Below are positions 42,993-61,113 of a stretch of 64,000 nucleotides of DNA, one piece after another (the first letter of the stretch is position 1; each line of letters opens with the position of its first letter). Both the position numbers and the translations under genes were made by a program. This stretch comes from Semisulcospira habei. Taxonomy: Eukaryota > Mollusca > Gastropoda > Semisulcospiridae. The notes under the pieces are model-generated. The model was not told where the DNA came from. It worked only from the letters and a program-made list of their open reading frames with translations, and did no database searches. The DNA lies in contig BTPG01000008.1 of NCBI GenBank assembly GCA_036245525.1, forward strand, positions 28,047,040 to 28,111,039. The letters are read 5' to 3'.

Positions 42993-43206
42993 TTAACTCA
43001 TTCTACCCCAGACACACCACAGCGAGATAAGGATCGAGCATGATAGTTCAAGGGTGATGCCAGAATAGCTTGGCGCCTATGGGCGCCAAGCTATTCTGGC
43101 ATCACCCTTGAACTATCATGGTCGATCTGTGTTCTGCACTGCAATGCAGTCTTCAGAGGACAACGGCAAAATTTGGGGATTTCGATGTTGGCGTAGAATG
43201 AGTTAA
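42993..43206. mobile_element. PAL-B TTAA element, copy 10
   Basis: ttaactcattctaccccaga ... ggcgtagaatgagttaa. Core pairs almost perfectly around gcttggcgcctatgggcgcc. Close sister of 58237-58450. Confidence 0.88.
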
Positions 43207-43414
43207 CAAAAGTTGGATATAACAACACCTTTTTTTTTCCAGAAGTCTCGACAATACATTTTTGTTTACAAATTACTTCGGCGCTTATAACAAAAACTTC
43301 GGATATGACACACGAAACAATGTGGTCCCGAGACGATTTTTGCTATATATATATGCAAAGTTTACTGTACAATGATTTCAAAAACACAGTCTGCGTCCTG
43401 AGACAGTACCGCCG

Positions 43415-43418
<4 letters not shown>
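43207..43418. other. Unassigned sequence
   Basis: Nothing recognised. Confidence 0.4.

Positions 43419-43499
<81 letters not shown>
43419..43499. repeat. (AAT)n microsatellite
   Basis: About 27 AAT units. Confidence 0.97.
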
Positions 43500-43577
43500 G
43501 AGCATACTTACAAAGCGCATTATCCCTGCAGTCAGGCTCAAAGCGCTCTTACACATACCATGAAATTTCTAAGAACA

Positions 43578-44236
<659 letters not shown>

Positions 44237-44269
44237 TCAGAACTGCTTTGGATTTAAAAGAAAGTTCTA

Positions 44270-44848
44270 GAGAAAAGATAACTGCTGCTTGAAAGCTAAC
44301 AGAGATGGCCTTAAGGCCCCGCTACACATGCCTGGTTTTGAGGCCGATTCCCGATCAGTTTCGAATCGAGGGGTGATCGGGCCGGACTAAGAAAACGTGT
44401 GCACTGCCACACATTTCCCGACTTGTTTAGCCGACCGGTTTGAATCGAAGATCAAAGTCGTACCTGTTCTGCAAAATGACTGCTAGTTTTGACAGTGATG
44501 ATGATGTGCTTGCATTATCAGCAGTTTTGCATCATATTCGGGAAGAGGCGTGCGAAACATCAGCCGCAAGAAGGTGGTACTGATCACAACAGGCGTGTTC
44601 CGCCATTTGCAAACTACGACATGCTTTGCGAGACGCGCTCTGATTGGTTGAAGCTTACAACCGGGGCCGATTCGGACCGGAAAATTAGAGCAGGTTACAC
44701 CCGATTCCCAGCCGATTGGGACCGGATCGGATAATTGACGTCATCCGATCGCAATCGGATCGGAATCGGCTTCAAAATCGGGTCACAACCGGCTCGTGTG
44801 GCGGGGCCATTAGTCGCTTGCTCGGCGTTAAAGCCAAATAACTAACTA
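44270..44848 (+). repeat. SINE remnant split by a DNA transposon
   Basis: Left of the insertion agagatggcctta, right ttagtcgcttgctcggcgtt then aaagccaaataactaacta. Matches the uninterrupted minus copy at 32039-32105 (gagatagccttagtcgcctg). The 5' limit is uncertain. Confidence 0.55.
44314..44809 (+). mobile_element. PIF/Harbinger-like non-autonomous DNA transposon
   Basis: 496 bp with terminal inverted repeats AGGCCCCGC.ACAC / GTGTGGCGGGGCCA and TTA duplicated on both sides (44311-44313, 44810-44812). A 3-bp TTA target and GGCC-type ends fit PIF/Harbinger. Repeated gattcc.gatcgg motifs fill the subterminal parts. A short frame from ATG 44476 (MTASFDSDDDVLALSAVLHH, ending RRWY stop) looks like the acidic N-terminus of a Harbinger transposase, so this is a deletion derivative with no functional transposase. 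Confidence 0.75.
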
Positions 44849-44924
44849 TCCTCTGATATCCTGTGACAGTAAAGAGTTAACGACGCACTGCAGGACACGA
44901 TGGACTGTTGCACTGTCGAGCGAT

Positions 44925-45064
44925 TTAACTTTCTGCGTTTCGGTAGCAGTTTTTGTGGCGATGATTCCTGTGGGAACTTTGCGTGTCTGTGGCTGTTTTT
45001 TTCCGCGATGATTCCTGTAGGAATCATCGCGACAAAAAACCGCTATCGACACGCAAAGGGTTAA
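44925..45064. mobile_element. PAL-C TTAA element, partly duplicated, copy 5
   Basis: ttaactttctgcgtttcggt at the left, gctatcgacacgcaaagggt+taa at the right; gcgatgattcctgt occurs twice (44959 and 45006); perfect inner hairpin 45004-45033. Confidence 0.75.
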
Positions 45065-45384
45065 CGAGTAATTCAATATCACACAGTCAATACTTAATTG
45101 TGTGTTGCTTTGCGATTCTGGATTCAACGGCACACGATTATGATTTCAATAATAATATAAAAAACTACGGAAATGGAACAGTTATATTATGTGACCACCG
45201 AGTTGAAAAGTTTCTGGGTGGTGTTTCTAATGAACTGTAACTTCTTTCTTGTGATATGCTGAGAAAACATTCACGACAAGAAAGACTAATATTTTCATAA
45301 ACCTTTTTTTTTCAGTCGCAAAATGTTTAATACATGTATGCACAAAAATGAGCAAATAGCCAGTCAGCACTTCGCACGTCATAG
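45065..45384. other. Unassigned sequence
   Basis: Nothing recognised. Confidence 0.4.
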
Positions 45385-45456
45385 GAGTGTTCTGGTCTGT
45401 AAGTTTGAACCTTACGGCTGAGAGCCGTAAGGTTCAAAATCACAGACCAGCACACA
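45385..45456. mobile_element. PAL-E palindrome, copy 4
   Basis: gagtgttctggtctgtaagt ... aaatcacagaccagcacaca; centre cttacggctgagagccgtaa. Confidence 0.82.
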
Positions 45457-45599
45457 TACATATGATTCCGATCCAAAAGTCAACACGATGAATAAGGTGG
45501 GGAGATTAAAGTAAGCAATGCGTTTCAATGGTCACAAAGCCCTGCCCAAATTCCCATAGGTTCGCGTACAATACGTAACGCCCTACAGATACGCAAATT

Positions 45600-45803
45600 T
45601 TAACCACCTCACTGACAGTGGTCGCAGACATCTTTAGTTAATTCAACGCCAAAGATCCCCAGCCGTCCAAGGAACGCAGATATAAAATGGCGTCAGCAAG
45701 AGTCATAGATCCTCACGAGCCCCCGCAATTGCGGGGGCTCTTGAGGATCTATGACTCTTGCCATTGGATTGTGTCAGCATTTTTCTCGGCATTGAAGGGG
45801 TTA
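45600..45803. mobile_element. PAL-A TTAA element, copy 15 (complete)
   Basis: ttaaccacctcactgacagt ... cattgaaggggtta. Contains 'caacgccaaagatccccagc' and hairpin 45699-45764 (centre ccccgcaattgcgggg). Confidence 0.85.
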
Positions 45804-46425
45804 GCGATGCCCCTCCCCGCCTTTTCCTCTGATTTGTCAGTCAGTTCTGGAAAAATAATAAAAAGTCACCTATAACCTCCCGGCACAAACTGCGAACAAA
45901 GAATCGAACGTGGCAGTTTATGTAAATGACTGCATCACTTCTGTGTTCTTGTCACGTGTTAGACGACTGGCAATGGTAGCTCTCAAGGGTGGTGATTGAT
46001 TAACTTTTCACAGTACCAGCAATACTTGCAAATCAGGTTCTAGCCGAGGTCAGAATCATTCGCCCTCTGTAAATGGTTCTGGAAATGAAAGCACTGCTTT
46101 TAAGTTTCTAGTCCAAGGTTACCAAAATATAAACTCATTGACTTAATGAATGCCTTGCCCGCCCCCTTCTCGTCGAATAGGCGTGGCGTACGTCAAAATG
46201 TGGATAATGACCGACGACTTGGAAGCAAAGACACCAATAATTGGCCATTGGTTGCTATTTTTGGCCCTAGTATATATATAAGCAGACTCGGCTACGTACA
46301 GTTCAGGTCCTCAAGAAATTAACAGTTTCATGCACACGAATCTGGTACTATTCAATATGTGTAACCCCGGTGGACCGATTTACGGACAGACCCAAAAAGC
46401 AGCTTAATGCATGCATGGCCATGAT
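45804..46425. other. Unassigned; possible TATA motif
   Basis: TATATATAAG at 46272-46281 looks like a core promoter, but no coding sequence follows. No repeat recognised. Confidence 0.35.
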
Positions 46426-46498
46426 CTGTGCGCTGATCTGTGATTTTGGACCTTACGGCCTCATGTCGTAAGGTCCAAAATCACAGACTTGCACACAC
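46426..46498. mobile_element. PAL-E palindrome, copy 5
   Basis: tgtgcgctgatctgtgattt ... aaatcacagacttgcacaca; centre cttacggcctcatgtcgtaa. Confidence 0.8.
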
Positions 46499-46791
46499 TG
46501 TTATTGAGAAAAGTATACATATAGCAGGTCTACTCAGCTTTCAGTTCCCAGCATGCTGAATTATTTATCCCATAATACCAGCATTCTCTTCCTTCCTCCA
46601 ATAATACTAAGACTAACGATACTACTTAGGATATAACAAAGCATCAGGGATCCAATTTTTCTTGTTTTAGTATCCGAAGTTTGGTGTAAGCAAAGTAATT
46701 TACATAGAACGAGTGCTGCCTAGAACCTCTGAAAAAGTGTTGTAATATCCGACTTTTAAAAACATCCGACCTTGTTATAAGCGAATGGACC

Positions 46792-46793
<2 letters not shown>

Positions 46794-46849
<56 letters not shown>
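46794..46849. repeat. (AAT)n microsatellite
   Basis: About 18 AAT units. Confidence 0.95.
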
Positions 46850-46850
<1 letters not shown>

Positions 46851-46941
46851 TCCGTTGGTGATCGGTCGTCTGTGTACCAGTATCATGGTCATTCCAGTTT
46901 CTCTCTCGTTGCTTTTTTCCTGATATGTTGCCAAGCATTTG

Positions 46942-47075
46942 TTAACCTCTTCAATGCTGAGAAAAAAATGGACACCACATCACACTACTGCAAGAGGTAT
47001 AGATCCTCATGAGCCCCCGCACTTGCGGGGGCTCATGACGATCTATGCCTCTTGCTGAAAACACTTTGTAATAAC
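46942..47075. mobile_element. PAL-A TTAA element, copy 16
   Basis: ttaacctcttcaatgctgag at the left; hairpin 46990-47056 (gcaagaggtatagatcctca mirrored); right end decays into AAC repeats. Confidence 0.82.
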
Positions 47076-48648
47076 AACAACAACAAGAAGTAATAATAAT
47101 AATGACGACGACGGCGATGATGCTGCTGATGCTTTTTGTGTTAGGGGCTTGGGGTTGGGATCTATCACCGTTGTCAGCCTCTGGTTTCTGTTGTGAGTTG
47201 TTTTAGTAAAGACAAATCTGGAATAACGGACACGGAGATTCATATACATACATGTATACATGCACCTCCGCCTTCATACGTGCAAAATCAAACCATATTC
47301 ATGCACTGACACACACATTAACAGACAGAAACCCGTGATGGACATCACGATGGACAAAATAAATAGATTGCCTTTTTCTGTTGTCTTATGTAACCTTGAA
47401 AATGACAAATGCCCAGAAACGCAACATATAATAGTAAAATATTCACTAGATAGATTGTACATTTACTGACTGGACATTGTACACGAAAATTACCTCTTTG
47501 TCTACCGCATTGAAAATTCGGTAGACTTTAGGATGGGGCTGGCCGGAGGGCGTTCCGTAGAATGCAAAGGACATAACAGGCAGGCGGGGCTCATGGTCTG
47601 GCAAAGAAGTATCAAGATAAAAATGACGTCACGTCTAGCCACTCTAACCTTGTTACGTCGTTTTTGCGCGAAGCGCCGTATGCGCGTACGTATGTATGCG
47701 TGTGTGCGCGTATGTATGTAAACAATTTGGATTATATGCGCTTGAAATTTTGGATATGGCTAGTTTGTAGAAAGACATTAGATGAGTTCGTTAACCAGCT
47801 TTATACCTCTTCAACTTTTTCGAAAATAAAGTTCCCCGGCAATGCGGAAAAAAATGTCAGAAGTAAGACTCCTTGATTTCATCAGGAGAATCAAACAGTG
47901 ACGGTGACATAAAAGCACCAAACGCGTCAGTGTCAATTTTATAGAATGTTCCTAATTGACGCAAATCACCAGCACGTCAGTGTTTTACATGTGTGTGAGC
48001 TGGCGCGATGTTTTCCTTCATTTAGGAAGACAGTTTCTCTATTTTTTGTATGATATTTGCGAACGTATTGTAGAAAAGGTGGAATATGCATGCAAGCCGC
48101 TCATACAGATGAGGCTTTGTGTGCATGGGCCACTCCACCTTATTCTTCAAAGTGGCTGTGGCTACGCCAGCCCACAGAACGTATAATCGGTAGGAAGCGC
48201 CGTGTGTCTGCCGTCTGAGTTTGTGTGCCTGTGCCATTCTGCCGTGTGTGTTTGTGTGTGCCGTGCGGATCAGGCGGGGGAGGGGGTGGGGATTAAAGGG
48301 AGATACTGAGTGAGTTCGTAATATTATTATTATTATTTATGTCACTTGATTCCTTGTTTATTTAATTATCCTACACCAGTGCTGCAAAGAAAAATTTCCA
48401 TATAAATCTTTTTTATCTGGACAATAAAGTTTTTGAATCTTGAATCTGAATCTTAATCCAGCGTTGTACTTCTTCAACTTTTTCAATAATTAATTTATTT
48501 TTGCAAGTTTTGGAGCCACTATTTACTCCCAACAAACAGTCAGCCCTGGAAGAGGCTTTGTGGAACACAACAGTCAGCTCTGGAAGAGCGTGCCGCCTTT
48601 CGGATGAGTGACATGAAACATCAAATTCGTCACATTGTACACGGCGTC
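47076..48648. other. Unassigned, patches of dispersed repeat
   Basis: gatgagttcgttaaccag at 47779 repeats 256-276, and aggaagcgccgtgtgtctg near 48191 resembles 1527-1556, so pieces of the repeat family of the window start recur here. G-rich run at 48264-48296. No gene. Confidence 0.45.
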
Positions 48649-48935
48649 GTGAGACAAGCGATGCTATGACGTGAAGTTTATAGTGACGTCATTTTGCTGC
48701 TCGTGCTATTCTTCTTCTTCAGAATTCCTGTCGCTACTCCAGCACAAATAGCCTTCTAATGGCGGGAAGCGATGCGTGTCCTTTATTTGTGTGCGCCGGC
48801 GTGTGTGTTGATCAGAGGTTGGCTTAGTCGAGAGGAGGGAAATGGATCAGAAGGATAAGCTTAAAAATATTCCTAAAAGAAAAACGCACGTGAGCTCCAG
48901 ACAATATTGGGATGAAATCCTCATCTTGTTTATTG
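48649..48935. repeat. Dispersed unclassified repeat, copy 2
   Basis: Aligns with 1267-1735, lacking its internal duplication. Confidence 0.6.
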
Positions 48936-49101
48936 CTTACGTCTTGCAGTATCATGATTTTATTTTTTTGTGAGAAAAACATTAGTTTTGCAGCTATGAA
49001 GTATATTACTTTAGCCATCTTTGTCTTGACACATAGTGATGAGGGAACTGGCTTTCGTAGCTGTGGAAGGCACCTTAAGACTGTTTTACAACTGTGAAAA
49101 A

Positions 49102-49220
49102 AGGCTCGACAATGCCAGTTCCAGGGCAGTGCCAGATTAGCTTTCAAGGCGCAAAGCTAATCTGGCACTACCCTTAAAATGTCATGGGCGATCCATCTCC
49201 CGCTGTATCGTTTTAAGGGA
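49102..49220. repeat. Decayed PAL-B, copy 11
   Basis: ggcagtgccagattagcttt ... aagctaatctggcactaccc, then gggcgatccatctcccgctg. Confidence 0.65.
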
Positions 49221-56815
<7,595 letters not shown>

Positions 56816-56925
56816 AATCACGATCTTACGCACGGCCGCGTGCAATTGCCGCGTGCACAGGTTTGTGCTAGATTAGCTTGTAGCCTACAGGCGCCAAGCC
56901 AAGTCTGCCGGGACAACCCTCCACA

Positions 56926-56941
56926 CACACACACACACACA

Positions 56942-56989
<48 letters not shown>

Positions 56990-56993
56990 CACA
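56926..56993. repeat. (CA)n/(ACGC)n microsatellite
   Basis: CA repeat passing into thirteen or so ACGC units. Confidence 0.95.
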
Positions 56994-57239
56994 GGGACAA
57001 AAGCGTCAGAGTGGGTTACCTACCATTTTATGTCAAAATGGGTTCCCATATTTCTATTTATTCTAGGGCTCTGGAATTGATGCGAATGTTTAGAACTCAC
57101 CTTATAACTAAGCTCTATAACTTAAAATAAAATAGACATTTTCTAGAAACAGAGCCACTAGATGGGAAAAAATGGGTTTCTACCAATAAAGTGGGTGCCT
57201 CTCACACAAAAACTGGCATTACAGTCAAAATGGGTGTCT
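56994..57239. other. Sequence 3' of the candidate exon
   Basis: The phrase 'agtgggt/aaatgggt' recurs (57012, 57044, 57172, 57190, 57226), a loose repeat. No AATAAA evident in a useful position on the minus strand. Confidence 0.35.
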
Positions 57240-57911
57240 TCACAACATTAGGCGTCTGTGATAGAGCCCTTTGCAATGGCTACAGGCAAGAAGGTCGTCT
57301 ACCTTACTAGTTTTGGTGCGATACTTAGGAATCAAACATCCGGATTTGTTTTCAAGAACAGCAACGTTATGCATGTAATCACCCTCATCTTGTAGTCTGA
57401 TCCATGCTCGACGTCTCTGCTTTGTCCCTTTTTTCATCAACAAAATTTTAGCAACGTCTGCCTCATCTGCATGGACATCTTGTAAGTGCATGCTCATTTT
57501 CAAGACAAGCTTGCCACACAATTTGCATGCATGTTTCTTGTCCCATTTGTACTTTCCTTTCCCTCTCTGCGACACGTGCACACCTGTTTCTTCTGTAAGT
57601 GCTCTTTCCCCACCCCCAGCATCATGTTCCTTCTGCCTATCCACATTCTCATTGCCACCCCCTAACGCACACTGCACCTTGCTGGTACTAGCGTCACCGA
57701 CACCTGGCCACCCCGAACCTGCCACTTTGATGAAATCTAACATAGTCGATACAATACTGTCTATGTCAGAGATCCCAGCAATTGATGCCGACATACCGTC
57801 TGAATCCGGTGAGCTCGAGCCATGAACAAACTCCTCGTCATCACTGCCCTCGTGCTGCGATGCGTTTGCACTACTCTCAATCTCAGGTCCATCCCAGGCT
57901 CCATTTGCCAA
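57240..57911 (-). CDS. Candidate host exon: zinc-finger-like protein of unknown function
   Basis: I do not recognise the gene. The open frame continues to 58142, but minus-strand sequence before 57911 is a textbook acceptor (ctttctttctccag), so the exon probably starts at LANGAWDG. About 223 residues: acidic serine-rich part, then CKLCGKLVLKMSMHLQDVH (C2H2-like), the basic stretch KKGTKQRRRAWIRL, HNVAVLENKSG, and a final CSHCKGLYHRR. The order (finger, H..D.H, basic linker, LxCxxCxG) resembles uncharacterised animal proteins I have seen, but I cannot name the family. The stop TGA (57240-57242) is followed by codons for R-H, so a Trp codon may have mutated to stop. An upstream exon may end at 58560. 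It is the only non-transposon coding candidate here. Confidence 0.5.
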   Translation of the reverse strand: MANGAWDGPEIESSANASQHEGSDDEEFVHGSSSPDSDGMSASIAGISDIDSIVSTMLDFIKVAGSGWPGVGDASTSKVQCALGGGNENVDRQKEHDAGGGERALTEETGVHVSQRGKGKYKWDKKHACKLCGKLVLKMSMHLQDVHADEADVAKILLMKKGTKQRRRAWIRLQDEGDYMHNVAVLENKSGCLIPKYRTKTSKVDDLLACSHCKGLYHRRLML

Positions 57912-58236
57912 CTGGAGAAAGAAAGATTGAAACCAAAGCTGCATTAGGACAGAAACAGCCCAATTTTGGTTTAAGGGGCCTTGCACAAGAATAAAAAAAG
58001 TAATCCCGTGTATGACCGATTTACATATGTGTGACCTCGGTGACGAGGGCTGGCTTCTGCAGCAGCAAAATCCACGTTTTCTGAGAATGCAAGCAGTTTT
58101 CACACATTTGTCAACCCTGCGTGACCCTTTGAGAGAGGTCACTCAAATTGGCATGTTTAAAAAGGTTTTGCCACAAAGTATCCTTGGGCCAAGCTTGAAG
58201 AATGTGGCTTGAATAGTCTCCGAGAAAATGCCACCA

Positions 58237-58450
58237 TTAACTCATTCTACCCCAGACACACCACAGCAGGATAAGGATCGACCATGATAGTTCAAGGGTG
58301 ATGCCAGAATAGCTTAGCGCCTATGGGCGCCAAGCTATTCTGGCATCACCCTTGAACTATCATGGTCGATCTGTGTCCTGCGCTGCAATGCGGTCTTGAG
58401 AGGACAGTGGCAAAATTTAAGGATTTTGGTGTTGGGGTAGAATGAGTTAA
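58237..58450. mobile_element. PAL-B TTAA element, copy 12
   Basis: ttaactcattctaccccaga ... ggggtagaatgagttaa; core 58276-58367 nearly perfect. Nearly the same as 42993-43206. Confidence 0.88.
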
Positions 58451-58559
58451 AGTTTACCATGGACGACGGACAGACGACCAGTGGCCCAGAACATAAACTC
58501 ACTTTTGCTTCGCACGCCAGCCAATAAAATGAAGATGATCATAGAATCACTTTACTTAC

Positions 58560-58616
58560 CAGTTTGTAATTAGGAGCATTCTGCTGCCGTCCATGCACCC
58601 TCCTACCAGACGCACC
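58560..58616 (-). CDS. Possible upstream exon of the zinc-finger-like gene
   Basis: Minus strand: ..cctaattacaaactg|gtaagtaaag, a near-consensus donor at 58554-58559, in phase with the acceptor at 57912. In that frame the residues are GASGRRVHGRQQNAPNYKL, preceded by a stop whose AG could itself be an acceptor. The intron (57912-58559) holds a PAL-B palindrome. Weak; needs transcript support. Confidence 0.25.
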
Positions 58617-58854
58617 CTATGTGGCAGAGGCTGGGGGGCTATGATGCTGCAGCTGACTAATTTTGCCATGGGCCTTGGTCATGTGCCAGGAAGGGGCGTG
58701 CTTGTCCACTTCCATAGATCCCGATGGGTTTGGACATCCTGCTGCCATCCGGCGCTGGGTGTGTGCAGAAAGTCCTGAGCCGGTGTGACCAAAACGGTGT
58801 TGCTGCAAACATGTCCAATACAACCATGTAAACCATTGACATTTTGAATCAGAT

Positions 58855-59150
58855 TGATTGTACATTGCTTAACGTCCCGACAGCAACAAGGCTTTCGCAG
58901 GACGTGCCTGCACTGCTTATGAAAAAAACACCTAAACAGAACATTGAATGTATGTCGCCAGCCGGTCAAATACGTTAAATAAACCTAACACATGGGGCCT
59001 AAATAAAGCTAAGACGATTTAGCAACACACATCCAATATCAAGAGCTACAGGCAGTGCAGACAGTAGGGAGAGTGTTAAAAAGGCAAATACAGGTGAATG
59101 GACAAAGGGTAGACAGAAACACATGTCCCAGAATAGAGATAAAAACCCAC
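58855..59150 (-). mobile_element. SINE-like element, copy 3, truncated
   Basis: Same 3' end as the other copies (gattgattgtacattgctta on the plus strand); stops at 59150 (aaaacccac), where LINE sequence begins. Confidence 0.8.
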
Positions 59151-60480
59151 AACTGGTCGAAAAAAAATCGAAAACATGAAAAGGGCAATAAAGCAATGGT
59201 CAAGACAAATTTAAGTATAAAAGGTAAAATTGTTGTAGCTAAGACTTGTCTTATCTCTCAGTTTGTGTACATCATGCAAGCCATCGGTCTCTCGGAGAGG
59301 ACATTTTGGCTGCAATTAATCGAGAACTAGTTACTTTCATCTGGAAAAAGAAATATAATAATAAAAAAAAGCATTTGAAAAAGTCAAACGTAAGGTACTT
59401 ACCCAAGGTACCGACCTCGGAGGTCTCAAGATGATAGATATGAAAACCCTCAATGAAGCTCTGTACCTCACATGTGTCCCCAAACTCATAAAAGGGGACA
59501 CAAGCAGGGCTTGGAAGGCATACCCGGTACACATCTTTTCAAAACCATCTAACGACCTGGACATATTGGCAACTCCTTCAAACCCAACGGACTTACATGG
59601 ACTCTACCCAAACATAGGAAACTTTTGGAAAAACGTCCTCCGTGCCTGGTTAAACTTGAGAGCTAAATTTGATGAGAACGAGGCAAGAGAACTTTACCTA
59701 AACTCCGCTATATGGAATAACTCCAATCTACAATTTATACGCAAAAGCTTGTACATGAAAAAATGGATTGCAAAAGGATTACACAAGCTCAACGATATCC
59801 TCAGTGACAGATTCGAAATAATCGCATTTGGCGATCTAGAGGCGCTGGTAGGCCCGGCCCCACAGAATACTAGAATACAACGCAATGCGTTCTGTAATTC
59901 AGCAGGCCTTTGCAAGCAACCAAATTAAACTCTTTGACCACCCAGAACAAAACCCCTCAGGCATGACACTAAATGGCATCACAGTAGACACTCTCACCGC
60001 AAAACACTTTCGAAGATTGCTCACGGAAGAAACACAACCATGCGCGGTAAACTTTTGGAACAGAAAGTTACATGTATCTATCAACAAGCATCACTGGGAT
60101 GCTGTAATCAACGCCAACCGAGAAACCAGACTAAGGGTTCTTCATTGGAAGATCCTTCACAATATCTTCCCCATAAACATACTCCTAAAAAAGATGGGGA
60201 TTGCAAACTCGGACAAATGTAACGCATGCCGTTTAGACCAGACTTTATAGAGCATTTTTTTCTGTGTCTGTCCCAAAACCAAACCCTTATGGCAAATGGT
60301 CGGGAAAAAAATCGACGTGCGAACCCAACAGCATCTCAAAATAACTGAAACCATTTCCCTTCTGGGAATCCACGAACGAAACGTGGACAAGAACCTAATA
60401 ACTCATCTCACTATCCTAGCAAAGATGTGTATAAGTAAATTAGATACGGCGACGACGCTAATATTTGCATGATATTTTAA
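59151..60480 (+). pseudogene. LINE, L1/Tx1-like C-terminal region, frameshifted
   Basis: Plus strand. Pieces in order: NLSIKGKIVVAKTCLISQFV (59200-59330), FIWKKKY, GLKMIDMKTLNEALYLT (59420-59928), NFWNRKLHVSINKHHWDAV and RVLHWKILHNIFPINILLKK (59885-60250), then CNACRLDQT, CPKTKPLW. This is the region after the reverse transcriptase in Tx1/L1-type proteins, ending in a Cys-rich tail. At least three frameshifts or stops (59330, 59434, 59928, 60250). 5' end lost. Confidence 0.78.
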
Positions 60481-60540
60481 AAGGAACTGATGCTAAGAAA
60501 CCATTTGATGCCACATTCATAACTGTCAAAGCGCACGCGC

Positions 60541-60570
60541 ATCATCATCATCATCCATCATCCATCATCC
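60541..60570. repeat. (CAT)n/(CATC)n lead-in
   Basis: ATC and CATC units bordering the satellite. Confidence 0.85.
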
Positions 60571-61072
60571 AATCCATCCCAATCCATCCCAATCCATCCC
60601 AATCCATCCCAATCCATCCCAATCCATCCCAATCCATCCCAATCCATCCCAATCCATCCCAATCCATCCCAATCCATCCCAATCCATCCCAATCCATCCC
60701 AATCCATCCCAATCCATCCCAATCCATCCCAATCCATCCCAATCCATCCCAATCCATCCCAATCCATCCCAATCCATCCCAATCCATCCCAATCCATCCC
60801 AATCCAATCCATCCCAATCCAATCCATCCCAATCCAATCCATCCCAATCCAATCCATCCCAATCCAATCCATCCCAATCCATCCCATCCCAATCCAATCC
60901 ATCCCAATCCAATCCATCCCAATCCAATCCATCCCAATCCAATCCATCCCAATCCAATCCATCCCAATCCCAATCCCATCCCAATCCCAATCCCAATCCA
61001 ATCCAATCCAATCCAATCCAATCCATCCATCCATCCATCCATCCATCCATCCTCATCCTCATCCTCATCCTC

Positions 61073-61076
<4 letters not shown>
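60571..61076. repeat. Graded minisatellite: 10-mer, 15-mer, 6-mer, 5-mer, 4-mer
   Basis: 23 exact AATCCATCCC units (60571-60800), then AATCCAATCCATCCC units (60801 to about 60965), AATCCC, AATCC (60990-61020), ATCC (61021-61050), CTCATC, ending in (CT)n. Confidence 0.97.

Positions 61077-61111
<35 letters not shown>
61077..61111. repeat. (CT)n microsatellite
   Basis: About 34 bp. Confidence 0.95.

Positions 61112-61113
<2 letters not shown>

Noticed and set aside
46272..46281. TATATATAAG as a core promoter
   Set aside because: No coding sequence, initiator or conserved downstream element supports it; listed only as a motif in an unassigned stretch.
57912..58142. N-terminal extension of the zinc-finger-like frame
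   Set aside because: Sits behind a strong acceptor (ctttctttctccag) and its composition differs; more likely intron.
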